Source: Burkholderia sp. E7m39
GTDB taxonomy: Bacteria; Pseudomonadota; Gammaproteobacteria; Burkholderiales; Burkholderiaceae
Direction: 5' to 3'
NCBI GenBank assembly: GCA_001319865.1
Contig: BBSL01000185.1
Location: 17,103-81,102, forward strand
DNA length: 64,000 nt
Shown: in pieces, positions 1-9,403 of the stretch
How positions within the stretch are numbered: the first letter of the stretch is position 1
How the letters are laid out: the number at the start of each line of letters is the position of its first letter
Notes under the pieces: model-generated
The model's input: only the letters and a program-made list of their open reading frames with translations
Databases searched by the model: none
What the model was told of the DNA's origin: nothing
Program-made: the position numbers and the translations under genes

Positions 1-100
1 AGTTGGCATCGGGATAAGCGCCCGGATAGCGCCACGCGCCCGTATGCAAACTCACGGGACGCATGAACGCGCCAAGATGCAGCTGACGGGAACGGGTCAT
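1..100 (-). CDS. NtaA/SnaA/DszA-type flavin monooxygenase, N-terminus only
   Basis: Only the first 33 codons lie in the window; the gene runs off the left edge on the minus strand. The ATG is at 100-98. The visible peptide starts MTRSRQLHLGAFMRP and continues through HTGAWRYPGAYPDAN. This is the characteristic opening of the FMNH2-dependent nitrilotriacetate/pristinamycin/dibenzothiophene-sulfone monooxygenase family, part of the bacterial luciferase superfamily. These enzymes need a separate flavin reductase. The substrate cannot be judged from this fragment. It is transcribed away from the LysR gene at 362, which may control it; that is inference from the divergent layout. Confidence 0.75.
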   Translation of the reverse strand, partial: MTRSRQLHLGAFMRPVSLHTGAWRYPGAYPDAN

Positions 101-361
101 GGGGAAAGCCCTCGTCGAAGCGGTGAGCGAAATGCGGATCGAGCGAAATACGATACGACAAGCGCGTTTTTTCGGCAGGCGCGTTGCCATGCGGGATCGA
201 CGCGCCTGCACGGCTGCGCGGCGGGAATAAGCGTCATCTGCGCTGAAATCGATGCGAGACGTACCCAACTGTTCGCCAAATCCGCCTAATGACGGCGTCT
301 GCTTGTTTTTGCCCGTCCGCGCGTTTTATCCTGTCATGTTTGAAATTCGCAAGGGGATAGC

Positions 362-1384
362 ATGGACCGCGTACAGGCAATGGAGGTGTTCACCCGTGTG
401 GTCGATGCGAACAGCTTCACGCGCGCGGCCGAGCAGCTCGGCATGCCGCGCGCGACGGTGACCACGACCATCCAGAATCTCGAAGCGGTGCTGGGTGTGC
501 GGCTGATGAACCGGACCACGCGGCGTCTGTCGCTCACGCCGGAGGGCGCGGCGTACTACGAGCACTGCATCCGCATCATTACCGACATCGCCGAAACGGA
601 CGCGAGTTTCCAGGCGGGCAACCGCCAGCCGAGCGGCGCGCTGCGCGTGCATATGCCGACCTCGCTCGGGCGCCATCTGGTGATTCCGGCGTTGCAGAGT
701 TTCCATCAGCGCTATCCCGACATCGCGCTTGATCTCGGCATGTCCGACCGGCCCGTGGACCCCGTCGAAGAGGGCATCGATTGCATGATCCGCGGCGGTC
801 CGCTCGAAGACTCGTCGATGGTCGCGCGCAGGATCGGCATTCTCAAGCGCGTGACGTGCGCATCGCCCGACTATCTGCGGCGCTTTGGCGAACCGTCCAG
901 CATCGACGACCTCGCTGTGCACCATGCGGTGAATTTTCGGGTCATGCATGGCGCGCGGCCAATGCCGTGGATCTTCCTCGTCGACGGCAAGGCGACCGAG
1001 GTGCGGATGGACGGCGTCGTCACCGTCAACGACTCGGAGGCGTACCTCACCTGCGGCCTCGAAGGCTTCGGGCTGATCCAGCCGATGCTGTTCATGGTCG
1101 CGCAGCAGCTGCGCGACGGCTCGCTGCGGGAAGTGCTGCCCGACTTCAAGCCGAAGCCCAAGCCGATATCGATCGTCTATCCGAACAACCGGCATCTGTC
1201 GGCGAAGGTCCGCGTGTTCGCCGACTGGGTCGCGGAGCTGTTCGAATCGACGCCGTCGCTCGCGGGCGGCGAAGAGCGGCGCGCCGACGTGACGAAGCGC
1301 ACAATGCAGCCCCAGATGCAGCCGCAGATGCAACTGGATACCCCGCACGAAGCGCAGCCGAACCGCGGGCCGATCGCCGCGTAG
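362..1384 (+). CDS. LysR-family transcriptional regulator (DmlR-like group)
   Basis: The 340-residue protein opens with a classic LysR winged helix-turn-helix (residues about 1-60, RVQAMEVFTRVVDANSFTRA), followed by a periplasmic-binding-protein-like effector domain. AGGGG at 352-356 precedes the ATG and supports the start. The family norm is about 300 residues. The extra roughly 35 residues at the C-terminus are low complexity, with a repeated QMQPQMQ pattern that arises from a short tandem repeat near 1305-1330. It is divergent from the monooxygenase fragment at 1-100, the usual arrangement for a LysR protein and its target. Ligand and target are unknown. Confidence 0.9.
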   Translation: MDRVQAMEVFTRVVDANSFTRAAEQLGMPRATVTTTIQNLEAVLGVRLMNRTTRRLSLTPEGAAYYEHCIRIITDIAETDASFQAGNRQPSGALRVHMPTSLGRHLVIPALQSFHQRYPDIALDLGMSDRPVDPVEEGIDCMIRGGPLEDSSMVARRIGILKRVTCASPDYLRRFGEPSSIDDLAVHHAVNFRVMHGARPMPWIFLVDGKATEVRMDGVVTVNDSEAYLTCGLEGFGLIQPMLFMVAQQLRDGSLREVLPDFKPKPKPISIVYPNNRHLSAKVRVFADWVAELFESTPSLAGGEERRADVTKRTMQPQMQPQMQLDTPHEAQPNRGPIAA

Positions 1385-1413
1385 CGTCGCGCTTGCATCT
1401 GTCCTGTCGCCGC

Positions 1414-2325
1414 ATGGACCTCAAGCAAATCCAGTACTTCATCGCGCTGTTCGAGGACGGCTCCGTGACGCGCGCGGCCAAGCGTCTGAACATCGTGCAA
1501 CCCGCGCTCAGCATGCAGATTGCGAAGCTGGAAGCGGAAGTGGGGCGCCCGCTGTTCGAACGCGGTCCGCACGGCATGACACCCACCGACGCCGCGCGTC
1601 TGATGTATCGCCTCTACACGCCGATCATGCGCGACATCGAGCACGCGCGCGTGCAATTGAGCCGTCAGGACATGATCGTCACGGGCCGCGTGTCGCTCGG
1701 CATGGTGGCATCGGAGACGGAAAGCGTGCTCGCCGAGTCGCTCGCCCGGTTCAACGCGCTCTTTCCGCAAGTCGAGGTGTCGGTGGCCGACGGCTTCAGC
1801 GCGCAATTAATCGACGGCGTGCAGGCAGGGCGTCTCGATGCCGCAATCGTCAACAAGCCGCGCGGCCGGCTGTCGCTCGACATGCAGCCGCTGCTGGTCG
1901 AGGAGATGGTGTACACGGTAGGCGCGAAATGCGACGTGCAATTGCCGCCGACCATCGACCTGTCGGCGCCGCCCGACGTGGAACTGGTGCTGCCGACGCG
2001 CCGCAACGGTCTGCGCGGCGCGCTCGATGCCGCGCTGCTGGCCGCCGACATCGTCATCAAGCCGACCTTCGAGATCGATCTGCTGAGCACCATCGTGCAG
2101 TTCGTCGAGCAGAGCTGCGTGGCGACGATCCTGCCGCGCGTCGTCGTGCAGCGCAAGGTCGACGAAGGCACGCTGCGCGCGCACCGCATCGCGAAGCCGC
2201 CCATTCTGCGGCACATCGTTCAGGTCTCGCACCCGAAGCGTCCCATTGCGCCCGTCGCGCAGGCGCTGATCGACATCATTGCCGACGAGATCCGGCAGGT
2301 CACGAAGAGCGCCGCCGACGCCTAG
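1414..2325 (+). CDS. LysR-family regulator, HmfR-like, copy at the distal end of the furan operon
   Basis: A 303-residue LysR protein with HTH in residues 1-60 and an effector-binding domain behind it. The start at MDLKQIQYF was chosen because the paralogue at 14899 begins identically; the first 40 residues of the two proteins are the same, and similarity continues throughout. It is convergent with the MFS gene (2351-3739) at the end of the furan operon, 25 bases apart. Two LysR regulators, HmfR1 and HmfR2, are described with the hmf genes of Cupriavidus basilensis HMF14, so this is a candidate second regulator. Which copy corresponds to which cannot be settled here. Confidence 0.85.
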   Translation: MDLKQIQYFIALFEDGSVTRAAKRLNIVQPALSMQIAKLEAEVGRPLFERGPHGMTPTDAARLMYRLYTPIMRDIEHARVQLSRQDMIVTGRVSLGMVASETESVLAESLARFNALFPQVEVSVADGFSAQLIDGVQAGRLDAAIVNKPRGRLSLDMQPLLVEEMVYTVGAKCDVQLPPTIDLSAPPDVELVLPTRRNGLRGALDAALLAADIVIKPTFEIDLLSTIVQFVEQSCVATILPRVVVQRKVDEGTLRAHRIAKPPILRHIVQVSHPKRPIAPVAQALIDIIADEIRQVTKSAADA

Positions 2326-2350
2326 CGCGCGGCAGCGCATCTTTCTCGCG

Positions 2351-3739
2351 TCAACCGTCGTTGCGCGCGGCGGGTTGATCGAGACGGCCGCGCGTCTCGG
2401 GCACGATGAACGCGCCGATCAGGAAGATCACGCTGATTGCGCCGACAAAGATCGCGAGCATGACGGGCAACTGGCTCGTTTCCTTCGCGACCAGCGACAC
2501 GACCGTCGGCATCATGCCGCCGATCGCGAAGCCGATGTTCCATGACAGGCCCGTGCCTGTCGCGCGGATCGCCGTCGGGAAGCGTTCGTTGAGGAAGATC
2601 AGGATCGGCGCGTAGCCGGCGCTGCCCAGCGCGCTCAACAAGACCGCGTAGATGCCGAGCGTCGTGATGTTCTGCGCGGTCGGCAGCAGCAGGAACAGTC
2701 CCGGCAGCGCGACGAGGCGTATCAGCCCGAGCCACACGAAAGCCGTCTTGCGGCCGATGAATGTGCTCAGATGGCCCGCCGCCACCGACGCGATCACCAC
2801 TGCGATGCTGCAGATCATCAGGATCGCAGCGGCCGCGCCGTTGGGCGCGTGGCTCACCACTTTCAGGAAGGTGGGCAGATAACCCGACGTCAGGTAATAG
2901 CCGCTGCCGCCGCCGATGGTGAGCAGCAGATTGACGAACAGGATCGAGCGGTAATCGCGCGAAAACAGCGTGCGCAGCGGCGAGCGGACGATCTCGACGG
3001 GCGCGTTGCGCTGCTCGACGGCGGCCTTGGCGGCTTTGGCGGCCTTCTCGGCAGCGAGCTTGCGCCACAACGGCGACTCTTCGAGGCTGTTGAAGACGAA
3101 CAGGCCGAGCACCGAACTGATGATTCCCGTGAAGAACATGCAGCGCCAGCCCCACACCTCGAACGCATCGCCGGGGAAGAGCGACGACATCAACAGGAAG
3201 GTCAGCGATGCGAGCAGCGCGCCCATTCCCGCGCCGCCGCCGCCGATCAGACCCGACACCGCGCCGCGATATTTCGGCGCGACGGATTCGGTGCCGATGG
3301 TATGCGTCGACGCAACCACGCCGCCGACGAACACGCCCTGCACGAGCCGCAGCAGAAGAAACACGACGGGCGCGGCGAGGCCGATCTGATGCACGGTCGG
3401 CAGCAGGCCGAAAGTCGCCGTCGATATGCCGACGCCGACCACGGCGAAGATCATCGCGCCCTTGCGTCCGTGGCGGTCGGCATACGAGCCGAACAACGCG
3501 GAGCCTAGCGGGCGCATCAGCAGCGTGACCGCGAACGACGCGTAGACAGCCGCAAGCGACAGCATCGCGTGATCGGACGGAAAGAACAGCCGCCCGACGA
3601 CTGGCGCGACGTACAACAGCACGAACAGGTCGAACAGATCGAGTGCCCAGCCGAGGCATGAGGCGAACACTGCGCCCATCACCTGCCGCTGATCGATAGC
3701 GGGCACGGCGGCGCCATTTTGCGCTGCTACGGACATCAT
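2351..3739 (-). CDS. hmfT: MFS transporter, probable furoate/furan-acid uptake
   Basis: A 462-residue major facilitator with about 12 hydrophobic segments. The N-terminal part carries an LDLFDLF stretch and later an RPLGSALFGSYADRHGR loop, the conserved loop 2-3 signature of metabolite:H+ symporters (aromatic-acid and sialate-type families). AAGGAG lies just ahead of the start, where ATGATG allows two adjacent initiation codons. It is the last gene of the leftward furan operon, 157 bases downstream of the GMC oxidase, so it could also have its own promoter. Transport of furoate or furandicarboxylate is inferred from position; MFS genes (hmfT1/T2) accompany known hmf clusters. Confidence 0.8.
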   Translation of the reverse strand: MMSVAAQNGAAVPAIDQRQVMGAVFASCLGWALDLFDLFVLLYVAPVVGRLFFPSDHAMLSLAAVYASFAVTLLMRPLGSALFGSYADRHGRKGAMIFAVVGVGISTATFGLLPTVHQIGLAAPVVFLLLRLVQGVFVGGVVASTHTIGTESVAPKYRGAVSGLIGGGGAGMGALLASLTFLLMSSLFPGDAFEVWGWRCMFFTGIISSVLGLFVFNSLEESPLWRKLAAEKAAKAAKAAVEQRNAPVEIVRSPLRTLFSRDYRSILFVNLLLTIGGGSGYYLTSGYLPTFLKVVSHAPNGAAAAILMICSIAVVIASVAAGHLSTFIGRKTAFVWLGLIRLVALPGLFLLLPTAQNITTLGIYAVLLSALGSAGYAPILIFLNERFPTAIRATGTGLSWNIGFAIGGMMPTVVSLVAKETSQLPVMLAIFVGAISVIFLIGAFIVPETRGRLDQPAARNDG

Positions 3740-3896
3740 TCATCTCCTTGAATGGATGCCGGTCTGCTCTCCCGACCAGTCCGGCAAGATTGGCACCTGT
3801 TGCTGGCGTGCTCTGATTTGCGTTAATAAAACGGTTCGTCGATATTCCTGATCTGTGCGCGCCCGCCGGCGGCAGGCGCGTCTTCATGCAGCGTCG

Positions 3897-5621
3897 CTAC
3901 GTCGAGACAAGCGGCGCCGCGTGTGCCGCGCCGCTTGCGCGTCGCTGCGTCACCATCGCGTCGGCGATCTTCTCGGCGATCATGATGGTGGGAATGTTGG
4001 TGTTGGCCGACGGCAAGCGCGGCATCAGCGATGCGTCGACCACGCGCAGCCCGCGCGCGCCATGCACGCGGCCTTGCGTATCCGTCACGCTGTCGGGCAG
4101 GCAGGCGTCGCCCATCCGGCACGTGCCGCTCGCGTGCCACACGCCGAACACGTTCGCGCGGATGAACTCCGCGAGCGCGCGCTCGTCGGCGAGCAGCGCG
4201 GACATGCGCTGGCCGCGCGTGAAAAATCGTTCGATCAGCGCGCGCCGCAGCGGCGCGGGCGTATCGAGCAGCACGCCGAGCATCGACGTCAGCCACGCAT
4301 TGCCGCGTCCGACGCGGCTCAATGCCTTCACGCGCGGTGAAAACGCGGCGGGAAAGAAGTCCCGCGCATCGCTGCCAAGTCCCGTCGAGGCGATCACGCG
4401 CGCCAGCATCCGCACGCCTGCCGCGAGCCGTTCGAGGTCGCGCGGATCGTCGAGCAGATTCAGTTCGACGCGCGGCGCAACCGCCGCATCGGGCGATGCG
4501 AGCTGCACGCGGCCTCGCGAATGAGGCCGGTTGCACCAGAGAAAGAACAGCCCCAGCCGGTTGCCGAGAGCGTGCCATGCGGCGCGCGTCGCGCTCGACA
4601 GATACAGGTCCGACGCTTCGCCGTCCACGCCCGAACTCATGCGCGCCGCGACCATGCTCGCGCGCCGCCGCGACAGCGGCATGCGAAAACGCGGGGCGAG
4701 AAAATGGCAGAACGTGAGCGACGGATGATCCTGCAGATTGCGTCCGACGCCGGGCAGATCGATCCGGCATCCGATGCCGAGCGCTTCGAGTTCCTGCCGC
4801 GAACCGATGCCGGCACGCAGCAGCATCGCCGGCGATTGCAGCGCGCCCGCGCTCAGAATCACTTCATCGGCTTCGAACGTGACGCGCTCGCCGCTGGGCG
4901 CGATGGCCACCACGCCTTGCGCAGCCGCGCCGTCCATCACGATGCGCTCCACGCGCATGCCGGCGAAGATGCGCAAGTTGCCGCGCTTGCGGGTCGCTTC
5001 GTCGAGATAAGCGGCTGCGGTCGACACGCGCCTGTCGTCGAGGTTCGAAAACGCGCCGGGAAAAAAGCCGTCGTCGAACTCGGCGTTCTGGTCGTGCAGC
5101 ATCGCGAGCCCTTGCGCGCGCAAGCCTTGCGCAAACGCGTGGCAAAAGGGCGGCCAGTCTTCTGGCATGATCCGGCGAATCGGCACGGGCCCGTCGCGCC
5201 CGTGCAGTTCGCTGTCGGGGAAATTCACATCGCGTTCGAGCTTGCGGAACCACGGCAGCACGTCGTTCCAGCTCCAGCCCGCCGCGCCGTTTTGCGCCCA
5301 TTCGTCGTAGTCGCGCGGCAACCCGCGATTGGCCGATTGCACGTTGATGCTCGACCCGCCGCCCATCACCTTGCCTTGCTCATAGACGCGCGCGGGCGCG
5401 CCGCGCGTCGCCTGCGCCTTCAGCTCGGGCCAGATGTACGCGTCGCCGCAGAACACGGGCATCGGATAGCTGTCGAGAATCTCGCTGGGCACGTCGCCCG
5501 GCGGCGTATCGACGCCCGCTTCGATCAACGCGACGCGCAACGACGGCACGGCCGACAGCCGATGCGCAAGCACGCATCCCGCCGATCCGCCGCCGACGAT
5601 CACGTAATCGAAGCGTTCCAT
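3897..5621 (-). CDS. hmfH: GMC-family oxidoreductase, HMF/furfural oxidase type
   Basis: A 574-residue glucose-methanol-choline flavoprotein. The N-terminus has the dinucleotide-binding motif GGGSAGCVLAHRLS, followed by GMC signature 1 (GGGSSIN, near residue 87), signature 2 (GALQSPAMLLRAGIG) and the C-terminal HASGTCRMGD region that carries the catalytic His. HmfH oxidises 5-hydroxymethylfurfural stepwise to 2,5-furandicarboxylate and furfural to furoate with O2, yielding H2O2. The assignment rests on family plus operon context; GMC sequence alone would not distinguish it from choline or other alcohol dehydrogenases. It lies 33 bases downstream of the crotonase gene. Confidence 0.82.
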   Translation of the reverse strand: MERFDYVIVGGGSAGCVLAHRLSAVPSLRVALIEAGVDTPPGDVPSEILDSYPMPVFCGDAYIWPELKAQATRGAPARVYEQGKVMGGGSSINVQSANRGLPRDYDEWAQNGAAGWSWNDVLPWFRKLERDVNFPDSELHGRDGPVPIRRIMPEDWPPFCHAFAQGLRAQGLAMLHDQNAEFDDGFFPGAFSNLDDRRVSTAAAYLDEATRKRGNLRIFAGMRVERIVMDGAAAQGVVAIAPSGERVTFEADEVILSAGALQSPAMLLRAGIGSRQELEALGIGCRIDLPGVGRNLQDHPSLTFCHFLAPRFRMPLSRRRASMVAARMSSGVDGEASDLYLSSATRAAWHALGNRLGLFFLWCNRPHSRGRVQLASPDAAVAPRVELNLLDDPRDLERLAAGVRMLARVIASTGLGSDARDFFPAAFSPRVKALSRVGRGNAWLTSMLGVLLDTPAPLRRALIERFFTRGQRMSALLADERALAEFIRANVFGVWHASGTCRMGDACLPDSVTDTQGRVHGARGLRVVDASLMPRLPSANTNIPTIMIAEKIADAMVTQRRASGAAHAAPLVST

Positions 5622-5654
5622 GAACGGTCTCCAGACCTTTGTCGTGTGTTTGTG

Positions 5655-6461
5655 TTATCGGCCGCGAAAGACGGGCTTGCGCTTGCCGTGAAACGCTTCG
5701 ACGCCTTCGCGGAAATCGTCGGAGGTGCGCAGGCGGCTGTAGCAGTGGCCTTCGAGTTCGATGGCGATCGACAGCGGCGCATCTTCCGTGTCGTTGAGCA
5801 GCTTCTTCGCGGTGCGCTGCGCGAGCGGCGAGAACGCGCGCAACTCGTCGACGAGCGCATCCGTCGTGGCTTCCAGTTCGGCATCGGCGACGCATTCGAC
5901 AGCGATACCCCAGTCGTACGCCTGCCTGCCGGGAATGCGGCGCGAGCGCATCACGATGTCTTTCGTGCGGCCAATGCCGACCATCTGCTGCAGGCGCGCA
6001 GAGCCGCCTGAGCCTGGAATCTGGCCGAGCTTCTGTTCGGGCAGCGCGTAGTACGTGGTCTCCGTGGCGATGCGGAAATCGCACGCGAGCGACAACTCGA
6101 AGCCCACGCCGAAGCAGAAGCCGCGGTTGGCGGCAATCACGGGCTTGGAGCAGCGCGCGGGCGCCGCAATATTCCAGGCGAGCTTCGACACATGTTCGGG
6201 CGACGCTTCGAGAAAGCCCTTGATGTCGCCGCCGCTCGAAAAGTGCTCGCCCTTGGCGCGCACGACGATCACGCGCACGCGGTCGTCTTCGTCGAGCGCT
6301 TCGAATGCGGCGCGCAACTGGTCACGCGCGTGCATCGATATCACGTTGAACGGCGGGCGGTCCAGCACGATATCGGCGCGTTCGCGCTGCGAGTCGATCT
6401 CGATCGAAAAGCCGTCGAGCTTCTCAAGCAGCGTCTGGCCGCGATGGATGAGGTCAGTCAT
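5655..6461 (-). CDS. hmfE: Crotonase-fold enzyme, probable 2-oxoglutaroyl-CoA hydrolase
   Basis: A 268-residue enoyl-CoA hydratase/isomerase family protein. The oxyanion-hole region reads AKGEHFSSGGDIKGFLE (residues about 69-85), and the second half has FCFGVGFELSLACDFRIA, both typical of crotonases. AAGGAG precedes the ATG. In the furoyl-CoA pathway the ring-opened product 2-oxoglutaroyl-CoA is hydrolysed to 2-oxoglutarate and CoA by HmfE, a member of this fold, and this gene sits in the expected place between ligase and oxidase. The hydrolase function is inferred from context, because the fold supports many reactions. Confidence 0.78.
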   Translation of the reverse strand: MTDLIHRGQTLLEKLDGFSIEIDSQRERADIVLDRPPFNVISMHARDQLRAAFEALDEDDRVRVIVVRAKGEHFSSGGDIKGFLEASPEHVSKLAWNIAAPARCSKPVIAANRGFCFGVGFELSLACDFRIATETTYYALPEQKLGQIPGSGGSARLQQMVGIGRTKDIVMRSRRIPGRQAYDWGIAVECVADAELEATTDALVDELRAFSPLAQRTAKKLLNDTEDAPLSIAIELEGHCYSRLRTSDDFREGVEAFHGKRKPVFRGR

Positions 6462-6466
6462 CGGTG

Positions 6467-8056
6467 TTACTCCTTGGTGATTTCAATGTGTTGAGCCAAC
6501 GGTTCGGTGCGTTCGAGCGGGCCGCGTTCGTCGGGCTGATAGTCGCCTGCCTGCAGCTTGCGGCGCAGAATCTTGCCGACGGGCGACTTCGGAATGTCGT
6601 CGACGAACACGTAGTCGCGCGGACGCTTGAAGTTGACGAGATCGGAGGCGCGGCACCACGCATCGAGCGTGTCGCCGTCGACGTACTCGCGCCGTTTGAC
6701 GAAAGCGACCACGCGCTGGCCCCAGCGGTCGTCCTTCACACCCGCAACGGCGACTTCGTCGACGCACGGATGCAGCGACAGCACCGACTCGATATCGACG
6801 GGTGAGATGTTTTCGCCGCCGCTGATGATCATGTCGTCGACGCGGCCCGATACGTAGAGGTCGCCGTCTTCGTCGAAGAAGCCGGTGTCGCCCGTGAAGT
6901 ACCAGCCGTCGCGCAGCGATTTCGCGTTCGCATCGGGGCGGTTCCAGTAGCCTTCGAATGCCTCGTCGCCGAGCAGGTCCGCGATGATCTGGCCTTCTTC
7001 GTGGACGGCGGCGATGTCGTCGGGCGAACGGGCGTCGAGCTTTACGACGCGCAGCCGCGTGTTGATGCCCGCGCGTCCGGCGCTGCCGGGCTTTTTCGTC
7101 GCGTGCTGGTCGATGCTGAACGTGTAGACCTCGGATGAGCCGTAGTGATTGACGAACAACTCCGGCTCGAACGCCGCACTCAGCCGCTTGAGCAGGCCGT
7201 CGTTCATCGGCGCGCCCGCAAAGCCGAGCTTCGTGACGGAAGACGTATCCGTGTCGGCGAATGCGCGATCGGCGAGCAGATCGTGATAGAGCGTGGGCAC
7301 GAGGTACAGGCAGCTCAGCTTGTATTGCGCGATGGCATCGAGTGCGATGCGCGTGCTCCAGCGCCGCACGCAGACGAACAGGCCGTCGACGAGCGCCATC
7401 GACAGCAGCGAGCGCACGCCCATCGTGTGATAGAGCGGCATCACGCCGAGCGTGCGTTCGCCGTGCCGGTAGAGGTTTTGCGCAACATGCGCGAGCGCCG
7501 CGGCGCGTTCGTGTCGATGCCGGCGCGGCACGCCTTTCGCTTTGCCCGTCGTGCCCGACGTATAGAGGATCAGCGAGTAGTCGTCGGCGGTGGCTTGAGG
7601 CTGCGTTTGCACCGCTTGGTTGCCGGCGCGGCCTGTTAGCGCGTCGATGCTCGCGGTGCCCGCGGGCGCGTCGTCCAGCGCGATGCGCGGCACGTGTTGC
7701 GCAGCCGGGCTTTGCAGCACGGCCTCGGCGCTCACGGGCTCGTAGACGATCGCCTTCACGTTCGCGTCGCTCACGCAGTAATCGAGTTCGTCGGGCTTCG
7801 CGCGCCAGTTCAGCGGCACCATGACGATGCCAGCAAACTGGCAGGCCCAGTGCAGCGTCGCCATTTCCCAGCGGTTTTGCAGCACGACGAGGAGCCGGTC
7901 GCCGCGCGCGAGACCGAGTTCGCGCAGGCCGTCGGCCGTTTGCAGAATGAGCGTGTGCCATTGCGCGTAGGTGACGCGAAACTCGCCGTCGACGAGCGCG
8001 AGCGCATGCGGACTGCGCTCGACGCTTTGCAGGAACGTGCGGCCGAGATCAAGCAT
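6467..8056 (-). CDS. hmfD: Acyl-CoA synthetase, probable 2-furoyl-CoA synthetase
   Basis: A 529-residue ANL-superfamily AMP-forming ligase. The phosphate-binding P-loop YTSGTTGKAKGVPR is at residues 165-178. The A8 hinge region DLYVSGRVDDMIISGGENI and the C-terminal lysine segment KSPVGKILRRKL are both present, so both subdomains look intact. It activates a carboxylate with ATP and CoA; in this operon the substrate should be 2-furoate, feeding the molybdenum dehydrogenase encoded just upstream. Its start overlaps the 2Fe-2S subunit gene by 8 bases, and it is followed 5 bases later by the crotonase gene, so translation is probably coupled. Confidence 0.82.
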   Translation of the reverse strand: MLDLGRTFLQSVERSPHALALVDGEFRVTYAQWHTLILQTADGLRELGLARGDRLLVVLQNRWEMATLHWACQFAGIVMVPLNWRAKPDELDYCVSDANVKAIVYEPVSAEAVLQSPAAQHVPRIALDDAPAGTASIDALTGRAGNQAVQTQPQATADDYSLILYTSGTTGKAKGVPRRHRHERAAALAHVAQNLYRHGERTLGVMPLYHTMGVRSLLSMALVDGLFVCVRRWSTRIALDAIAQYKLSCLYLVPTLYHDLLADRAFADTDTSSVTKLGFAGAPMNDGLLKRLSAAFEPELFVNHYGSSEVYTFSIDQHATKKPGSAGRAGINTRLRVVKLDARSPDDIAAVHEEGQIIADLLGDEAFEGYWNRPDANAKSLRDGWYFTGDTGFFDEDGDLYVSGRVDDMIISGGENISPVDIESVLSLHPCVDEVAVAGVKDDRWGQRVVAFVKRREYVDGDTLDAWCRASDLVNFKRPRDYVFVDDIPKSPVGKILRRKLQAGDYQPDERGPLERTEPLAQHIEITKE

Positions 8057-8585
8057 GTTCGACCTCCGCGTTCGTGCGCGCCCCGCGGCGCCGCGCGGCG
8101 CAGTCGAGCACGGCGGCGACGATGGGCGTATAGCCCGTACAGCGGCAGATGTGCCCCGACAGCATCTCGCGCACCTGTTCTTCCGTTGGGTCGGGCACGC
8201 GCTGCAGAAAGTCCGCGCACGACATCAGGATGCCTGCCGTGCAGAAGCCGCATTGCAGCGCGTGGTGACGCGCGAACGCCTGTTGCAGATCGCCGAGCGT
8301 CTGCGCGGGCGCGAGCCCTTCGACGGTATCGACGCGGCGGCCGTCGGCCTGCACCGCGAGCATCAGGCACGAGCGCGCCGCGACGCCGTCGATCTGCACG
8401 GTGCAGGCACCGCAGACGCCATGCTCGCAGCCGACGTGCGTGCCCGTCGCGCCGAGTTCGTGACGCAGGAAATCCGATAGCAGCTCGCGGGTTTCGCAAT
8501 GGCCGCTGCGTTCGCGGCCATTGAGCGTCAGCGTGACGGCGTGCTGCTCGCCGTGCTGCATCACATAGGGTGTGGACTTGCTCAC
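8049..8585 (-). CDS. hmfC: 2Fe-2S subunit of molybdenum hydroxylase (furoyl-CoA dehydrogenase small subunit)
   Basis: A 178-residue CoxS-type electron-transfer subunit. The start is taken as GTG at 8585-8583, which overlaps the TGA of the FAD subunit in a GTGA arrangement; a longer reading frame runs upstream antisense-free but would cover the neighbouring gene. It has the plant-type ferredoxin loop CEHGVCGACTVQIDG with a later Cys, and the helical second cluster domain CGFCTAGILMSC...GHICRCTGYTPIV. It passes electrons from the molybdenum centre to FAD. The N-terminal about 15 residues are less conserved, so the exact start is moderately certain. Confidence 0.85.
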   Translation of the reverse strand: MSKSTPYVMQHGEQHAVTLTLNGRERSGHCETRELLSDFLRHELGATGTHVGCEHGVCGACTVQIDGVAARSCLMLAVQADGRRVDTVEGLAPAQTLGDLQQAFARHHALQCGFCTAGILMSCADFLQRVPDPTEEQVREMLSGHICRCTGYTPIVAAVLDCAARRRGARTNAEVEHA

Positions 8586-9403
8586 TTCGCCTCCTCGATC
8601 ACGCGCCATCCGAGTTCTCGCACCAGATGACGGCGGTACTTCGCGCTGATATGCACATCGTCTTGCGCGCCCAGTTTCCAGCTCAAATCGTTCAACGCGC
8701 CGCGCAGGTCGTCGCCTTGCAGGCGCGGCCAACTTTCGACCTTCGGCCTGTCCGCCACGCCGCCCACGGCGATGCGTATCGTGTCGTCCGTAACGACGGC
8801 CGCGCATGCGACCATCGCGAAGTCGCCGTGACGCGCCGAGCATTCCGCGAAGCCGTAACGCTCGCCTTGCTGCTTCAGCGGGAAACGCACGGCTTCGACC
8901 AGTTCGTCGGGTTCGCGGGCCGTCATCAGCATTCCCTGAAAGAAGTCGCTGGCGGGCAGCACGCGCCGCTTCTTCTTCGAGCGCAGCAGCACGTCGCCGC
9001 CGAGCGCGGTCAGCACGAGCGGAATCTCCGCGCTTGGGTCGGCATGCGCGACCGATCCGCACACCGTGCCGCGATTGCGGATCTGGAAGTGCGAGATGTG
9101 CGGAAAGGCGAGGGCGAGCAGCGGGACTTCGTCGCGCAGCGTCGCGCGCCATTCGACGCTGCCTTGCGTCGCCGCCGCGCCGACGACGAGACGCTGCGCG
9201 TCACCGTCAATGCGCACCGTGTCCAGTTCGTCGGTGCGCGAGATATCGACGAGCACGCGCGGCTGCGCGAGCCGCATGTTCAGCACGGCCACGAGCGACT
9301 GACCGCCCGCCAGCACGCGTGCGTCCTCGCCCGCTTGCGCGAGCATGTCGAGCGCGTCTTGCGTGTTCATCGCGCGCACGTAATCGAATGCGGCGGGCTT
9401 CAT
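8582..9403 (-). CDS. hmfB: FAD subunit of molybdenum hydroxylase (furoyl-CoA dehydrogenase medium subunit)
   Basis: A 273-residue CoxM-type flavoprotein. The FAD pyrophosphate-binding motifs are visible as LAGGQSLVAVLNMRLAQP (residues about 31-48) and RNRGTVCGSVAHADPSAEIP (about 110-129). The C-terminal CO dehydrogenase flavoprotein domain follows. Its ATG overlaps the stop of the large-subunit gene (ATGA at 9400-9403), and its stop overlaps the GTG of the 2Fe-2S gene, so the three subunits are tightly coupled in the order large-medium-small. Confidence 0.86.
   Translation of the reverse strand: MKPAAFDYVRAMNTQDALDMLAQAGEDARVLAGGQSLVAVLNMRLAQPRVLVDISRTDELDTVRIDGDAQRLVVGAAATQGSVEWRATLRDEVPLLALAFPHISHFQIRNRGTVCGSVAHADPSAEIPLVLTALGGDVLLRSKKKRRVLPASDFFQGMLMTAREPDELVEAVRFPLKQQGERYGFAECSARHGDFAMVACAAVVTDDTIRIAVGGVADRPKVESWPRLQGDDLRGALNDLSWKLGAQDDVHISAKYRRHLVRELGWRVIEEAK

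Noticed and set aside
4521..6011. Long plus-strand open frame of about 500 codons opposite the GMC oxidase and crotonase genes
   Set aside because: It is Arg/His/Ala-rich with no domain and lies antisense to two well-recognised genes; GC-rich DNA produces such shadows.
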